Assembly: GCF_001187555.1 (NCBI RefSeq)
Contig: NZ_LFIJ01000002.1
Location: 403,523-467,522 of the forward strand
DNA length: 64,000 bases
DNA from: Gilvimarinus polysaccharolyticus
Lineage (GTDB): Bacteria; Pseudomonadota; Gammaproteobacteria; Pseudomonadales; Cellvibrionaceae
Reading direction: 5' to 3'
In this document: positions 9,587 to 19,316 of the stretch, in pieces
Position numbering within the stretch: the stretch's first letter is position 1
Layout: every line of letters begins with the position of its first letter
Position numbers and translations under genes: made by a program
The notes under the pieces: model-generated
Seen by the model: only the letters and a program-made list of their open reading frames with translations
What the model was told of the DNA's origin: nothing
Databases searched by the model: none

Positions 9587-9939
9587 AATTTTCTCTCGTG
9601 TGCTCTTTTTCTGATACCTAAGACCTAACGTGGCCAATTGATGGCCGAAGCAGTCGCAAGGATACACCAAAGCCCCGCCTCTCACTTTGGTCGTCTTCAG
9701 AGTTACCCCAAGTGTTACCGATCAAAAAACACCCAGAAAATAAAAATCCCCGCCAACATCGGTGATCTGGAGCACATATTTCTACTATTTGGCAAATATA
9801 ATCGTTAATACCATAGACAATTATTTGCCATCTGTTACCATGGGTAACATATTGTAGCAGGCCGCCAAAAGCAGCCGATTACAATACCGTTACACGACAC
9901 ACCGACGTGTAACATCACCTAAACCAATGGAGGGATCTC
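9587..9939. other. Intergenic region between polA and a small exported protein
   Basis: This 353-bp spacer holds the polA promoter (minus) and the promoter of the next gene (plus). A ribosome-binding site GGAGGG sits at 9930-9935. No further gene, repeat or strong hairpin was seen. Confidence 0.5.
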
Positions 9940-10212
9940 ATGAAGACCTATGGTGTTTTACTGGCAGGATTACTATTTGCCAGCGGCGTTACTGCAAACG
10001 ACGCCACCGAGCAAGCTGATAACAGCCTTACCTTGGCTACCAATCAAACCGCTCAAGCGATCAACATTAAATCAGAACGAAAATTGGCGACTAAAGAACT
10101 AAAAGTGATCGACGTGGACTTTGCTGACAAAACCGATGCAATTTCTGACAAGTTAAGCGCCAAGATTAACGAAAAGTTCAATGAAAAAATGCAACGCGAG
10201 CTGAACCTGTAA
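9940..10212 (+). CDS. Small exported protein of unknown function
   Basis: Not recognised. The 90-residue protein has a clear signal peptide (MKTYGVLLAGLLFASGVTA, cleavage before NDATEQ) and a strong ribosome-binding site GGAGGG 7-8 bases before ATG. The mature part is charged, Ala/Lys/Asp-rich, helical-looking and without cysteines, ending in a KINEKFNEKMQRELNL-type amphipathic helix. It occupies the place between polA and znuA where Pseudomonas has other small genes. It is probably a periplasmic protein; no function is proposed. Confidence 0.6.
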   Translation: MKTYGVLLAGLLFASGVTANDATEQADNSLTLATNQTAQAINIKSERKLATKELKVIDVDFADKTDAISDKLSAKINEKFNEKMQRELNL

Positions 10213-10262
10213 CAACAGCTGAAGCACAGACATATGATTTATCGCGAGAGTGGTACATCAGT

Positions 10263-10454
10263 ATGATTGGACAGTTCGACAACGATACGGACATCGACGC
10301 AAGATTTGATGATTGAATTGAAAAGCTTTGGTTGTTCACCAAGGTGCAAAGCAGAATCGGTTCCAACGCCGATGATCGCCTGCAGCAGGCCCTGAACAAC
10401 CAACTGTTTCCCTTTATTACCTCCCTCAGAAACTCTCTTAATGCGCTTCAATGA
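10263..10454 (+). pseudogene. Possible small gene interrupted by an in-frame TGA
   Basis: Starting at the ATG at 10263, one frame reads MIGQFDNDTDIDARFDD, then TGA (10314-10316), then continues in the same frame as IEKLWLFTKVQSRIG and onward to a stop at 10452-10454. The post-stop part has a protein-like composition (RLQQALNNQLFPFITSLRN). It may be a recently broken small gene or coincidence. The 290-bp spacer before znuA contains nothing else. Confidence 0.3.
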
Positions 10455-10502
10455 ATTTCATCGAGCACTTGCCTTTTAATTCGTAATACTTACTTACTTC
10501 CC

Positions 10503-11408
10503 CTACTGTAAACAACTTACCAGCTCCGCCGCTAAGCGGTTCATTAAGCTAGGATAATCGGCAATCGCCACATCACTTGCCAACGGATCCAACACCCCCG
10601 TCTGCAATCCAACGCGTCGAGCGAGGGCGAGGGCAGCATGACTATCGGCGTAAGGTTCGATAAACAAGCATGCGGCCTCACTCTGCAAGTGCTTCTCTAG
10701 TTCGTACAAATGCCGTGCACCTGGGCGCTGTTCGGGCGTCAAAGCGACATAATCTACCTGATTAAGCTGATAACGCGCGACAAAATGGCGGTATCCGTCG
10801 TGATATACCGCAAAACCCTGCTCTTTTACCGGCGCCAACATTTGCTGCAAACGCGCATCCAGTGCGTCTGACTCCTGGGCAAACTGTTGCGCACGCGCAG
10901 CAAACGCCGCCGCCTGCGCCGGACGCAACTGGCCTAACCTTAACGCCAGCTCTTGCGCCACAACTACTGCATTAGCTGGGTCAAGCCAAATATGCGGATC
11001 ACGCCCCTGAGCATGCGCGTGGATGTGTCCATCGGCATCTTTTGGCGGTGTCGTGCCTCGATCAACCGGCCAATTAATTAAATCTAAGCTTGCTGCCGTT
11101 ATGACTTTGCCCACGGGTAAAGTAGACAAGGGCTTCTGCAAAAAACTCTCTAGCTCGGGCCCCACCCACAACGCCAAATCGGCGCCGCGAATCAGGCGCA
11201 TATCAGACACCCTTAACGCAAAATCATGTGGAGAAACACCCGGTGGCAATAGCGTTCGTATCTGCGCATCCGCACCTGCCACACGCCCGGCAATCATTGC
11301 CAGCGGCTTAACGCTAACAACGACCTCCAGCGGCTGCGCCCGCACCGCAACACCAGCCAGCAATAAGGCGAGTAATAATAACGGGCGCAAAAAATAAGAG
11401 ATGTGCAT
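10503..11408 (-). CDS. znuA: Zinc ABC transporter, periplasmic zinc-binding protein
   Basis: Captures Zn2+ in the periplasm for ZnuCB. The 301-residue protein starts at the ATG 11406-11408, giving the signal peptide MHISYFLRPLLLLALLLAGVAVRA; a longer frame through the Zur box is rejected. It belongs to the cluster 9 (TroA-like) solute-binding family. Zinc-ligand histidines are in SPHDFALR, in the His-rich loop DADGHIHAHAQGRDPHIWLDP, and in VYHDGYRHFVARY. The His-rich loop is short compared with E. coli ZnuA. It is divergent from zur, with a perfect Zur box between, and is therefore predicted to be repressed in zinc-replete cells. Confidence 0.93.
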   Translation of the reverse strand: MHISYFLRPLLLLALLLAGVAVRAQPLEVVVSVKPLAMIAGRVAGADAQIRTLLPPGVSPHDFALRVSDMRLIRGADLALWVGPELESFLQKPLSTLPVGKVITAASLDLINWPVDRGTTPPKDADGHIHAHAQGRDPHIWLDPANAVVVAQELALRLGQLRPAQAAAFAARAQQFAQESDALDARLQQMLAPVKEQGFAVYHDGYRHFVARYQLNQVDYVALTPEQRPGARHLYELEKHLQSEAACLFIEPYADSHAALALARRVGLQTGVLDPLASDVAIADYPSLMNRLAAELVSCLQ

Positions 11409-11444
11409 ATAAAGACAACCTAGCAAGCGATCAAAGACTGAATA

Positions 11445-11457
11445 GTTATAGTATAAC
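11445..11457. promoter_or_regulatory. Zur box in the znuA-zur divergent promoter
   Basis: GTTATAGTATAAC is a perfect inverted repeat around a central G and matches the core of proteobacterial Zur operators (GTTATANTATAAC). It lies 37 bp upstream of znuA and 21 bp upstream of zur-znuCB, so one site can control both. A partial copy GTTATACTG follows at 11465-11473. Confidence 0.9.
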
Positions 11458-11477
11458 ATATCAGTTATACTGAATTC

Positions 11478-11972
11478 ATGGACAATACACCCTCGGCGTT
11501 TAGCGCCCACAATCATCAACACTGCGTCACCGATGCGTTGCAAGCGGCGGTCAGCCTTTGCTCAGAGCGCGGAGCGCGGTTAACACCATTGCGTAAACAA
11601 GTATTAGCGCTAATTTGGCAAAGCCACAAACCGTTAGGCGCTTATGCGCTTATCGACCTGCTGGCCGCTCAAGCCACACGCCAAGTAGCACCACCAACCG
11701 TATACCGCGCGCTGGATTTTTTATTAGAACAAAAACTGATCCACCGCATCGGTGCCCTGAATGCGTTTATCGGCTGCCCACACCCAGATCATTCCCACGC
11801 CAGCCACTTTTTACTGTGCGATGAGTGTGGTCGCGCCGAAGAAATTCACTCTAAAACGGTCAGCGATAGTATTCAGCACGCCGCCGGTGAAGCAGGCTTT
11901 ACCGTCGTATCGCAATCGCTCGAAGTCTTTGGCTTATGCCCCGATTGCCGCACAAGCACAACCGCACCATGA
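11478..11972 (+). CDS. zur: Zinc uptake regulator Zur (Fur family)
   Basis: Zn-responsive repressor; 164 residues. An N-terminal winged helix ([19 protein letters not shown] ... [15 protein letters not shown]) is followed by a dimerisation domain. Structural zinc site cysteines are in [11 protein letters not shown] and GLCPDCR, and regulatory-site histidines are in [12 protein letters not shown]. The synteny znuA<->zur-znuC-znuB and the adjacent Zur box identify it as Zur rather than Fur. The stop overlaps the znuC start (ATGA), so the genes are translationally coupled. Confidence 0.94.
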   Translation: MDNTPSAFSAHNHQHCVTDALQAAVSLCSERGARLTPLRKQVLALIWQSHKPLGAYALIDLLAAQATRQVAPPTVYRALDFLLEQKLIHRIGALNAFIGCPHPDHSHASHFLLCDECGRAEEIHSKTVSDSIQHAAGEAGFTVVSQSLEVFGLCPDCRTSTTAP

Positions 11973-12736
11973 ACAACCCAGCGATATTACTGCAAACGCG
12001 ACAACTGTCGGTTATTCGCGCCAAGCGCACATTGGTGGATCGTGCCGATTTAACCGTACATGCTGGTGAAATAGTCACGCTAATTGGCCCTAATGGCGCA
12101 GGTAAAACCACACTGGTGCGGGCACTGCTGGGCCTAATGCCTTACAACAGTGGCGAGCTGGTGCAGCAACCAGGGCTACGTATCGGCTATATGCCACAAA
12201 AGCTGCATATCGACCCCAGCTTACCGCTCACCGTTAAACGCTTTTTGGCGCTGGGCGGCAGCAAGCTCGCCGCTATAACCGGCGCATTGACCCGCACCGG
12301 CGCCGCTCATTTGCTAGAACAACACCTGCAAGCGCTATCGGGTGGCGAAACCCAGCGAGTACTATTGGCGCGGGCTTTGTTGCGCAACCCGCAACTATTA
12401 GTGCTCGATGAGCCAGTACAAGGCGTGGATGTCGCCGGTCAAGCGGCGCTCTATGCATTAATTAATGAGCTGCGCCACGAACTAGGCTGCGGCGTGCTGT
12501 TGGTATCTCACGATTTACACTTAGTTATGGCCAATACCGATACCGTGGTGTGCTTAAACGGCCATGTTTGTTGCCAAGGGCATCCCTCACAAGTAACAGC
12601 TAACCCTGCCTACCTCGAGCTATTTGGGCACCGCGCCGAGGCGCAAATGGCGCTCTACACCCACCACCACGATCACGCCCACGACGATTGCGGCGAGCTG
12701 CATCATGCGCACAAGGACAGCCAGTCCCATGCCTGA
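11969..12736 (+). CDS. znuC: Zinc ABC transporter, ATP-binding protein
   Basis: Energises zinc import. The start is the ATG at 11969, overlapping the zur stop. The 255-residue protein has Walker [10 protein letters not shown] (~residues 39-47), signature LSGGETQR, Walker B LLVLDEP and switch VSHDLH. The C-terminus carries a histidine-rich tail ([19 protein letters not shown]), unusual for an ATPase subunit, which may bind zinc. znuB begins inside the last codons (8-bp overlap). Confidence 0.94.
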   Translation: MNNPAILLQTRQLSVIRAKRTLVDRADLTVHAGEIVTLIGPNGAGKTTLVRALLGLMPYNSGELVQQPGLRIGYMPQKLHIDPSLPLTVKRFLALGGSKLAAITGALTRTGAAHLLEQHLQALSGGETQRVLLARALLRNPQLLVLDEPVQGVDVAGQAALYALINELRHELGCGVLLVSHDLHLVMANTDTVVCLNGHVCCQGHPSQVTANPAYLELFGHRAEAQMALYTHHHDHAHDDCGELHHAHKDSQSHA

Positions 12737-13514
12737 GTTTTTACTGCTAGCACTCGCCGCCGGCTTAGGAGTGGCACTGGTATCAGGACCTCTGGGCTGT
12801 TTTGCCGTTTGGCGACGTATGGCTTATTTTGGCGACACTATGGCCCATTCGGCACTACTGGGTGTCACCTTAGGGTTTCTACTAGATATCAATATTAATC
12901 TTGCCGTCGCCACCGGCTGCCTATTGATTGCCCTTGTACTGGTCGCGCTGCAACGCGGGCGGCAACTGGCCACCGATACTCTACTGGGTATTTTGTCTCA
13001 CTCCACCTTGGCATTGGGGTTGGTCGCCATTAGCCTCATCGGCCCTGGGCGTATCAATCTCATGGGTTACTTATTTGGTGACATTCTCGCGACTACCGCG
13101 GTGGACGTTGCCACTATTTGGGTGGTAGGGGTGTTGGTACTGGGCGCGCTGGCCTATTTGTGGCGGCCACTGTTGTCCATTACCGTACATGAAGATCTTG
13201 CTCGTGTAGAAGGGGTACCCGTTACCGCCGTCCGTACCGCGCTGATGTTATTGATGGCGCTAGTAATCGCAATCGCCATGAAAGTTGTTGGCGTACTACT
13301 GATTACCGCCTTGTTGATTATTCCCGCCGCCACCGCGCGCCGCTTGGCCAGCACCCCCGAGCAAATGGCGCTGTTTGCCAGCGGTATTGGCTCGCTGGCG
13401 GTTATTAGCGGCCTAACGGCCTCTTTTTATTGGGATTGGCCCGCCGGTCCAGCCATTGTGCTGGGCGCCACCGCCGTGTTTGTTGTGTCACTGATAAAAA
13501 AACAGGGGACCTAA
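12729..13514 (+). CDS. znuB: Zinc ABC transporter, membrane permease
   Basis: Inner-membrane channel of the zinc importer; 261 residues with about eight hydrophobic helices, ABC-3 family. The start [21 protein letters not shown] at 12729 overlaps znuC; a longer frame from 12624 is rejected because it is only an out-of-frame reading of znuC. Conserved features are [12 protein letters not shown] in the first third and [14 protein letters not shown] near the C-terminus. It is the last gene of zur-znuCB. Confidence 0.94.
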   Translation: MPEFLLLALAAGLGVALVSGPLGCFAVWRRMAYFGDTMAHSALLGVTLGFLLDININLAVATGCLLIALVLVALQRGRQLATDTLLGILSHSTLALGLVAISLIGPGRINLMGYLFGDILATTAVDVATIWVVGVLVLGALAYLWRPLLSITVHEDLARVEGVPVTAVRTALMLLMALVIAIAMKVVGVLLITALLIIPAATARRLASTPEQMALFASGIGSLAVISGLTASFYWDWPAGPAIVLGATAVFVVSLIKKQGT

Positions 13515-13649
13515 CACGCTCGACACGACACAAACCTCAAGCTCAGCATAAAGCCTATTGTCACCAAAGCTTCACCAAATTGTCGCCTAACGGTCACCGC
13601 TGCTGGCCACACTTTGGGCCAACAGACAGCTGATATAGGCAACTGCGCC

Positions 13650-14543
13650 ATGACCTCGACTGCCCGTGAGTCTCTCTCTGCAACACCCGTTACACCGGTA
13701 ATATCGTCACCCCCTACAACCCAAGCGGTTAAGCCGACAGCTAAAGCCACACAACGTGCTGTCATCAAAGGCCGCACTATCTGGATATCCGATTTACATC
13801 TCGGTTACCGCGACTGCAAGGCAGAATACTTGTTGCAGTTTCTCGATTGTGTGCAGTGCGATACGCTGTATTTGGTGGGGGATATCATCGATATGTGGGC
13901 GCTTAAACGTAAATTCCGCTGGCCCCAAAAACACTATCAAGTGATGCTAAAACTCTATGACATGGCCAACAACGGCACTCGCGTCATTTATGTGCCCGGC
14001 AACCACGACGAGCCCATGCGTCGCTTTGCTGGTCACTTGTTTGGCCCTATTGAGATCATCGAAGAACACGAGTACACCTGCGCCAACGGCAAACGCTACT
14101 TGATCATGCATGGCGACGCGATGGATGCCCACATTAACCTCTCCCATATCACTCGCGTTTTTGGTGATATCGGCTACGATTTGCTGTTGTTTATCAATCG
14201 CTGGGCCAACCGCTGGCGCAAATGGCGAGGCCGGCCTTATTTCTCGCTGGCAGGGATGATCAAAGACAACATCAAAGGTGCAAAAGACGCTATCGAAACT
14301 TATCAAAAAGCAGCTGCCGATGAAGCTCGTCGACGCGGCTTTGACGGTGTGATTTGCGGCCATATCCACTACCCGGCGCTAACCGAAAGCAACGGTATTC
14401 GCTACTGTAATACCGGCGATTGGATCGAAAACTGCACCGCACTAGTAGAAGATTATTCGGGCCACATGCGCTTACTGCATTTTAGTGAGCAAGCGCAATG
14501 GCGCGACCAAGAAAAGCCCCTTGCGGTAAAGCAATTTGCTTAA
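13650..14543 (+). CDS. LpxH-like UDP-2,3-diacylglucosamine diphosphatase family phosphoesterase
   Basis: Calcineurin-like metallophosphoesterase of the COG2908 group, which includes the lipid A enzyme LpxH. All metal-site motifs are present: SDLHLG, GDIIDMW, GNHDEP, HGDAMDA and GHIHYP. The 297-residue reading from the ATG at 13650 has an unstructured Ser/Thr/Pro-rich N-terminus of ~45 residues; the next good start would be near VIKGRTIWISDLHLG. The protein is longer than E. coli LpxH (~240) and resembles the LpxH-related subfamily, so assignment to the lipid A step itself is uncertain. It stands alone after znuB. Confidence 0.75.
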   Translation: MTSTARESLSATPVTPVISSPPTTQAVKPTAKATQRAVIKGRTIWISDLHLGYRDCKAEYLLQFLDCVQCDTLYLVGDIIDMWALKRKFRWPQKHYQVMLKLYDMANNGTRVIYVPGNHDEPMRRFAGHLFGPIEIIEEHEYTCANGKRYLIMHGDAMDAHINLSHITRVFGDIGYDLLLFINRWANRWRKWRGRPYFSLAGMIKDNIKGAKDAIETYQKAAADEARRRGFDGVICGHIHYPALTESNGIRYCNTGDWIENCTALVEDYSGHMRLLHFSEQAQWRDQEKPLAVKQFA

Positions 14544-15054
14544 TAACCGCCAAGACAACGGGCTATGAATCAAGATAAAAATAGCCCTAACACCGTCAAA
14601 GACAAGGGCGTTTAACACAGCACTAATCGCCTATAAACTCGCCCAGTCTTTATTCAAAGCTGCAATCCATCGAATTACTAATGCCGCCAGCATACCCCAT
14701 AGTGCGACTATTTAAACTCAAAGAAACAAGTCCCCGCGTCGAAAATGCCACCCATTATTCAAGCTCAAGTATTATATAAGCCACAGCCGTCATACAATGC
14801 CGCACCTAGTAGCACTATGTAGATGGACGGGTTTAGATACGTTCGCTTAAGTGATGAGGTTGCCGCTGCAATGCAGCCATAAGCAAGCGCGGCTAATGGA
14901 CAAAACACCAACGCCAATACAACCCAAAAAACGGCTTTATACTGTAAGATTAGCAACGATTATATTGCAAAACGCTCACAACAAAATCGCACAACAAACA
15001 CACAGGTTCATCGAGCAGTGCATAGCACATAAGACTTAATTTGGAGAACTTACA
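14544..15054. other. Long intergenic region with no convincing gene
   Basis: In this 511-bp spacer a weak hairpin GCCCT/AGGGC (about 14586-14610) follows the phosphoesterase gene. A minus-strand frame at 14765-14956 (TTG start, two hydrophobic stretches) has no ribosome-binding site and is not accepted. The ribosome-binding site of the next gene, GGAG, is at 15042-15045. Confidence 0.5.
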
Positions 15055-16749
15055 TTGGTCGAGTTAATTACGCAGTCATCTTTCGCAGAAATTTCTGCAT
15101 TACTGGTGTTGGCAGCCATCATTGGCTTTATCGGATCATTGTTAAGACAACCTCTAATTGTGAGCTTTATCGCCGTTGGCTTGCTTGCCGGCCCATCCGC
15201 GCTAGATATTGTGCACTCTAAAGATCAAATCGCGTTTCTCTCTGAGCTCGGCATTGCCGTTCTGCTTTTTTTGGTCGGTATCAAACTAGATGTAAAGCTT
15301 ATTCGCTCCATTGGCGTCGTGTCCGTTTTCACCGGCCTTGGGCAGGTCGCATTCACATCCATTGTTGGCTATCTCATTGGCATTGCCATTGGCCTAGACC
15401 ACATATCCAGCATTTATGTTGCCGTCGCCCTAACCTTCTCATCCACCATTATTATTGTAAAACTGCTATCCGATAAACGGGAGATAGACTCGCTGCATGG
15501 CCAGATTGCACTGGGATTCTTGATTGTTCAAGACCTCGTTGTTGTGGTCGCCATGATCGTACTCGCGACCATTGGTATAGGCGCTGGTCATGGCGGTGAA
15601 AATAATGGCTCTATACTGCAAGTTGCTCTCTCGGGTCTTGGCTTATTGTTATTTGTTATCGTTTTTATTCGATACATTGCCACCCCACTCACAGAGCAGA
15701 TTGCCAAAAACCCCGAGCTACTTCTTATTTACGCGATTGCTCAAGCCGCACTGTTTGCCACCATAGGTAACGCCGTAGGATTGGGCATGGAAGTCGGGGG
15801 GCTGCTAGCCGGCGTAGCACTGGCCTCGACACCCTACCGAGAAAGTATTGCTGCGCGGCTGGCTCCGTTACGCGATTTTCTGTTGTTATTTTTCTTTATT
15901 GCACTAGGTGCAAATCTGGACCTATCTCAACTCGGCTCACATGTTTCGGGAGCCGTTGTATTCTCACTGTTTGTCTTGATTGGTAACCCTCTTATCGTCT
16001 TAATCATTATGGGCGCTATGGGATACCGAAAAAGAACAGGATTTTTAGCCGGACTAACCGTTGCACAAATTAGTGAATTCTCATTAATTTTTATCGCAAT
16101 GGGCATTGGTCTGGGGCATGTACCGCAAGACATTCTTGGCTTAGTAACATTGGTTGGCATGATTACGATCACCCTATCCACCTACATGATTACCTATTCT
16201 CACCAAATTTATGCTTTTTTTGAACCACGGCTAAACATATTTGAACGGAAAAACACAAGCCGCGAGCAATGCCCTGAACATCAAGCGGATAATCACCACC
16301 AAGTTATTATTTTTGGCTTAGGCCGCTTAGGAACTGCCATCGCCACGCGTCTTGCGGACAAAGGGATAAAAGTTCTGGGGCTAGACTTTAATCCCTCGGC
16401 CACCAAACACTGGGGCCTACTAGGATTGGACTCCGCCTACGGTGACGTAACCGATGCTGAATTTTTACAAGAATTACCCTTGCGTCACGCCCAGTGGATC
16501 GTATCCACCATCCCCCATCACCACACTGGGTTATCTTATGAAGATACAAAAAAAACAATTGTACAATCGGTAAATTCCGCAGGCCTAGCGATGAAACTCG
16601 CAGCCGTATCGCAAAGTAAACAAGAAACGGAAGCATTAAAAAATCTCGGCGTAGACCTTGTGTTAGAACCATTCCAAGATGCGGCAGATCGCGCTGCAGA
16701 ACTTTTACTAGAGGGCCTTTCTGACCCACTAAAAGAACACCAGCATTAG
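15055..16749 (+). CDS. CPA2-family cation:proton antiporter (KefB/RosB type) with NAD-binding domain
   Basis: Inner-membrane monovalent cation/H+ antiporter or K+ efflux protein; 564 residues. It starts with TTG at 15055, supported by GGAG nine bases upstream. Residues ~1-385 form about twelve transmembrane helices of the Na+/H+ exchanger fold (LLFLVGIKLDVKLI, FSSTIIIVKLLSDKREIDS, GLGMEVGGLLAGVALAS). Residues ~415-555 form a TrkA-N Rossmann domain (VIIFGLGRLGTAIATRLADKG) that would sense NAD(H) or bind a ligand. Ion specificity cannot be read from sequence. It is monocistronic. Confidence 0.88.
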   Translation: MVELITQSSFAEISALLVLAAIIGFIGSLLRQPLIVSFIAVGLLAGPSALDIVHSKDQIAFLSELGIAVLLFLVGIKLDVKLIRSIGVVSVFTGLGQVAFTSIVGYLIGIAIGLDHISSIYVAVALTFSSTIIIVKLLSDKREIDSLHGQIALGFLIVQDLVVVVAMIVLATIGIGAGHGGENNGSILQVALSGLGLLLFVIVFIRYIATPLTEQIAKNPELLLIYAIAQAALFATIGNAVGLGMEVGGLLAGVALASTPYRESIAARLAPLRDFLLLFFFIALGANLDLSQLGSHVSGAVVFSLFVLIGNPLIVLIIMGAMGYRKRTGFLAGLTVAQISEFSLIFIAMGIGLGHVPQDILGLVTLVGMITITLSTYMITYSHQIYAFFEPRLNIFERKNTSREQCPEHQADNHHQVIIFGLGRLGTAIATRLADKGIKVLGLDFNPSATKHWGLLGLDSAYGDVTDAEFLQELPLRHAQWIVSTIPHHHTGLSYEDTKKTIVQSVNSAGLAMKLAAVSQSKQETEALKNLGVDLVLEPFQDAADRAAELLLEGLSDPLKEHQH

Positions 16750-16994
16750 TGGACCTTGGAATTTTAACCTCTAGTTACGTTACATAGAGGTGTCCATTAA
16801 CATGTGGCAAATTCATCATCCACAGCAGCACCTGTATGATTGATCAACACGATTACCGTTCCTGTTAATAAAACAATGCGGTGGGGCTCATCTCTACAGC
16901 AATAGACATTCAATGTAGTAGCTCGGTGCAACCTAGGCGCCGGTAAAACCGAGCCTGTTAACAAGCCCCTTCCAGCCTCCGTAAATAAAATAAG

Positions 16995-18710
16995 TTAAAG
17001 CTTGCCCTTGGCCAACTCGCTCGCTGCGTAATCGCAAGCGCGTGCCGTTAATGCCATAAAGGTGAGCGATGGGTTTTGGCAGGCACTGGAGGCAAACGAC
17101 GAGCCATCCGTCACAAAGAGGTTGGGAATATCGTGGCTTTGATTATAGCCGTTGAGTACCGAGGTTTTAGGATCGCGACCCATTCGTGCCGTACCCACTT
17201 CGTGAATCGCCAAGCCGGGGGCGCGAGGAGCAACCCGAGCTTTGACATTTTTCAGCCCCGACGCCTCCAGCATTTCGGCGGCACTCTCCCCCATATCAAC
17301 AATCATTTTCTTTTCATTATCCCGATGTTCACAACTCATAATGAGCTGCGGAATACCCCATTTATCTTTTTTGCTAGAGTCGAGACGTACATGATTGTCA
17401 TAGTGGGGCAGCATTTCGCCCTGCCCGCCCAAATAAAATCCCCAATCACCGGCACTGCGAATTTTGTCTTTCAGTGCCGCGCCATATAAACCACTGCCAG
17501 CTAGCGACTGCCAACTGTCGCGCTGGGCACTGCCGCCAAAAGCGTAGCCGCGCAAAAAATTCGTATCTTGCTTATCAACGTTGCGAAACCTGGGAATATA
17601 AATACCGGTAGGACGCCGCCCTTTGTAATAGCTATCGTGAAAACCTTCGACACTGGCCGTAGCACCCGCGCCGTAAATATGGTCCATCAAATAGTGACCC
17701 AATGCACCCGATGAATTAGCCAAGCCGGTGGGAAATGCTTCGCTGGTGGAGTTGAGCATAATCTGCGTCGTTCCAAGCGTAGACGCACACAAGAACACAA
17801 CCTTAGCATAATACTCTCGCACCTCCAGAGTTTCCGAATCAATGATCCGCACCCCGGTCACCCGGTTTTGCTTATCATCGTAAATAACGCTGTGCACCAC
17901 GCTGTCTGTGGCAATCGTTAAATTGCCGGTCTTAATGGCGGCTGGCAGAGTTGAGCTTTGTGTTGAAAAGTAAGCGCCAAACGAGCATCCCTTTTGGCAT
18001 TCGTTGCGCGCCATACATTGAAAGCGCCCCTGCGCCATATGCTCGGGCGTGGGCTTAGACAAATGCGCGCAGCGACCCATAATCATTTTGCGGTCTTTGT
18101 AGCGTTGCTCTAGACGTTTTTTGACCGCCTTTTCTACTTGATTCATTTCAAATGCAGGCAAAAACTCACTGTCGGGTAGTACCGCAAGATTCTCTTTAGA
18201 GCCACTAATACCCACATGCTTTTCGACATAACTGTACCAAGGGGCTAAGTCCGCGTAGCGAATGGGCCAGTCAACTCCCACGTCCTCTTTGGCATTTGCC
18301 GCAAAATCCAAATCACTTAAGCGGTAGCTCTGCCGATGCCACAACAGTGACTTACCGCCCAGGGCGTTGCCACGGATCCAGTCAAAGGGCTTTTCTTGCT
18401 GATAGGGGTATTCACGGTCATTGCCAAAAAATTGTTTGGTGGCATCGTTAAACGCGTAACATTTTTTCTGCACATAAAAATCTTGCTCTAGCGTCTCACG
18501 GTCGAGCTTGCCGCGCAGGGGCATTTCCCAAGCTTTAACACCTTCGCCGACGTAATCTTTACGGTGCTCCACCGCTTGACCACGCTCGACCATCAGGGTT
18601 TTCAAGCCTTTTTCCGTCAGTTCTTTTGCCGCCCATCCACCGGTTATACCGGAGCCGACCACAATCGCATCAAATGGCTCTTTGGCCACAGAAATATAGG
18701 GATAACTCAT
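16995..18710 (-). CDS. GMC-family FAD oxidoreductase (glucoside 3-dehydrogenase / gluconate 2-dehydrogenase-like catalytic subunit)
   Basis: Flavin dehydrogenase acting on a sugar or sugar-acid hydroxyl; 571 residues. The N-terminal dinucleotide fold is DAIVVGSGITGGWAAKEL with VERG at the end of the second strand. GMC motifs include GNALGGKSLLWHRQSYRL, and the catalytic His lies in HEVGTARMGRDP near the C-terminus. A cysteine-rich patch (CMARNECQKGCSFGAYF) may bind an Fe-S centre, as in related gluconate/glucoside dehydrogenases. The next gene encodes the small hitch-hiker subunit, starting 22 bp away. No third cytochrome c subunit is adjacent. The substrate is unknown. Confidence 0.82.
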   Translation of the reverse strand: MSYPYISVAKEPFDAIVVGSGITGGWAAKELTEKGLKTLMVERGQAVEHRKDYVGEGVKAWEMPLRGKLDRETLEQDFYVQKKCYAFNDATKQFFGNDREYPYQQEKPFDWIRGNALGGKSLLWHRQSYRLSDLDFAANAKEDVGVDWPIRYADLAPWYSYVEKHVGISGSKENLAVLPDSEFLPAFEMNQVEKAVKKRLEQRYKDRKMIMGRCAHLSKPTPEHMAQGRFQCMARNECQKGCSFGAYFSTQSSTLPAAIKTGNLTIATDSVVHSVIYDDKQNRVTGVRIIDSETLEVREYYAKVVFLCASTLGTTQIMLNSTSEAFPTGLANSSGALGHYLMDHIYGAGATASVEGFHDSYYKGRRPTGIYIPRFRNVDKQDTNFLRGYAFGGSAQRDSWQSLAGSGLYGAALKDKIRSAGDWGFYLGGQGEMLPHYDNHVRLDSSKKDKWGIPQLIMSCEHRDNEKKMIVDMGESAAEMLEASGLKNVKARVAPRAPGLAIHEVGTARMGRDPKTSVLNGYNQSHDIPNLFVTDGSSFASSACQNPSLTFMALTARACDYAASELAKGKL

Positions 18711-18731
18711 GGTTGGTTAAACTCCAGAAAA

Positions 18732-19316
18732 TCAAATAAAAGGTTGCAAAGACCAGGCTCGGCCCACTTCAGAAAACGGCATATCACCATCATAGCCGCC
18801 GGGCACAGCAAGATAACTAAGCTCTTGGGTAGCGCCCACTTCACTGCTGTAATAGGCCAACACCACCAGCGAAATAAAGTAGCTCCACGTGTCTGCATCG
18901 GCAGCAGTAAAGGGCGCTTGGCCGGCGTGCAGCTTTTCAACCAGAGCGCTTTGCTGCTCAGCATTTAAAGCGGCAAAAAGCCGTTCGTGACCACGTAACG
19001 CAGTCGCGTCCAGCTTGTCTAGCAAACCGGTTATGGCCAGCTGCTCGGGCTTGCTAGCGCATCGGCTGAGGTGATAATCAAGGTAGTGGTGTGCGCCAAC
19101 CGCCTGTGCACCTGGGGTATCAGTGGTAGGAATAACCACCTCAGCCAACGCCGAGGCAGAGCGCATCTGCGCTTTGCTAAACAGTTTGGGGCTATCGGTG
19201 ACTAAATCTTGAGGTGGCTGGTAATCGGCAAGAACATCCAAAGTGGTGGCACTTAGGCCAAGACCTAGCAGTCCGGCCAGAGTTTTAAGAGAATCTCGCT
19301 TGCTGGCATCTGCCAT
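18732..19316 (-). CDS. Gluconate 2-dehydrogenase subunit 3 family protein (exported small subunit)
   Basis: Small subunit that accompanies GMC dehydrogenases to the periplasm; 194 residues from the ATG at 19314-19316. A GTG seven codons upstream is an alternative. The N-terminus SKRDSLKTLAGLLGLGLSA resembles a Tat signal (KR instead of RR), consistent with export of a folded FAD enzyme by hitch-hiking. The core SALAEVVIPTTDTPGAQAVGAHHYLDYHLS is typical of PF13618. It forms a two-gene unit with the downstream GMC oxidoreductase. Confidence 0.82.
   Translation of the reverse strand: MADASKRDSLKTLAGLLGLGLSATTLDVLADYQPPQDLVTDSPKLFSKAQMRSASALAEVVIPTTDTPGAQAVGAHHYLDYHLSRCASKPEQLAITGLLDKLDATALRGHERLFAALNAEQQSALVEKLHAGQAPFTAADADTWSYFISLVVLAYYSSEVGATQELSYLAVPGGYDGDMPFSEVGRAWSLQPFI

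Noticed and set aside
9587..9685. N-terminal extension of DNA polymerase I
   Set aside because: The extra 33 residues are not conserved; [21 protein letters not shown] is the family start and has its own ribosome-binding site.
10263..10454. In-frame TGA as a selenocysteine codon
   Set aside because: No SECIS-like hairpin follows immediately and the context is a short hypothetical frame.
14765..14956. Minus-strand 63-residue membrane protein
   Set aside because: TTG start without ribosome-binding site, no neighbour relation, low-complexity hydrophobicity only.
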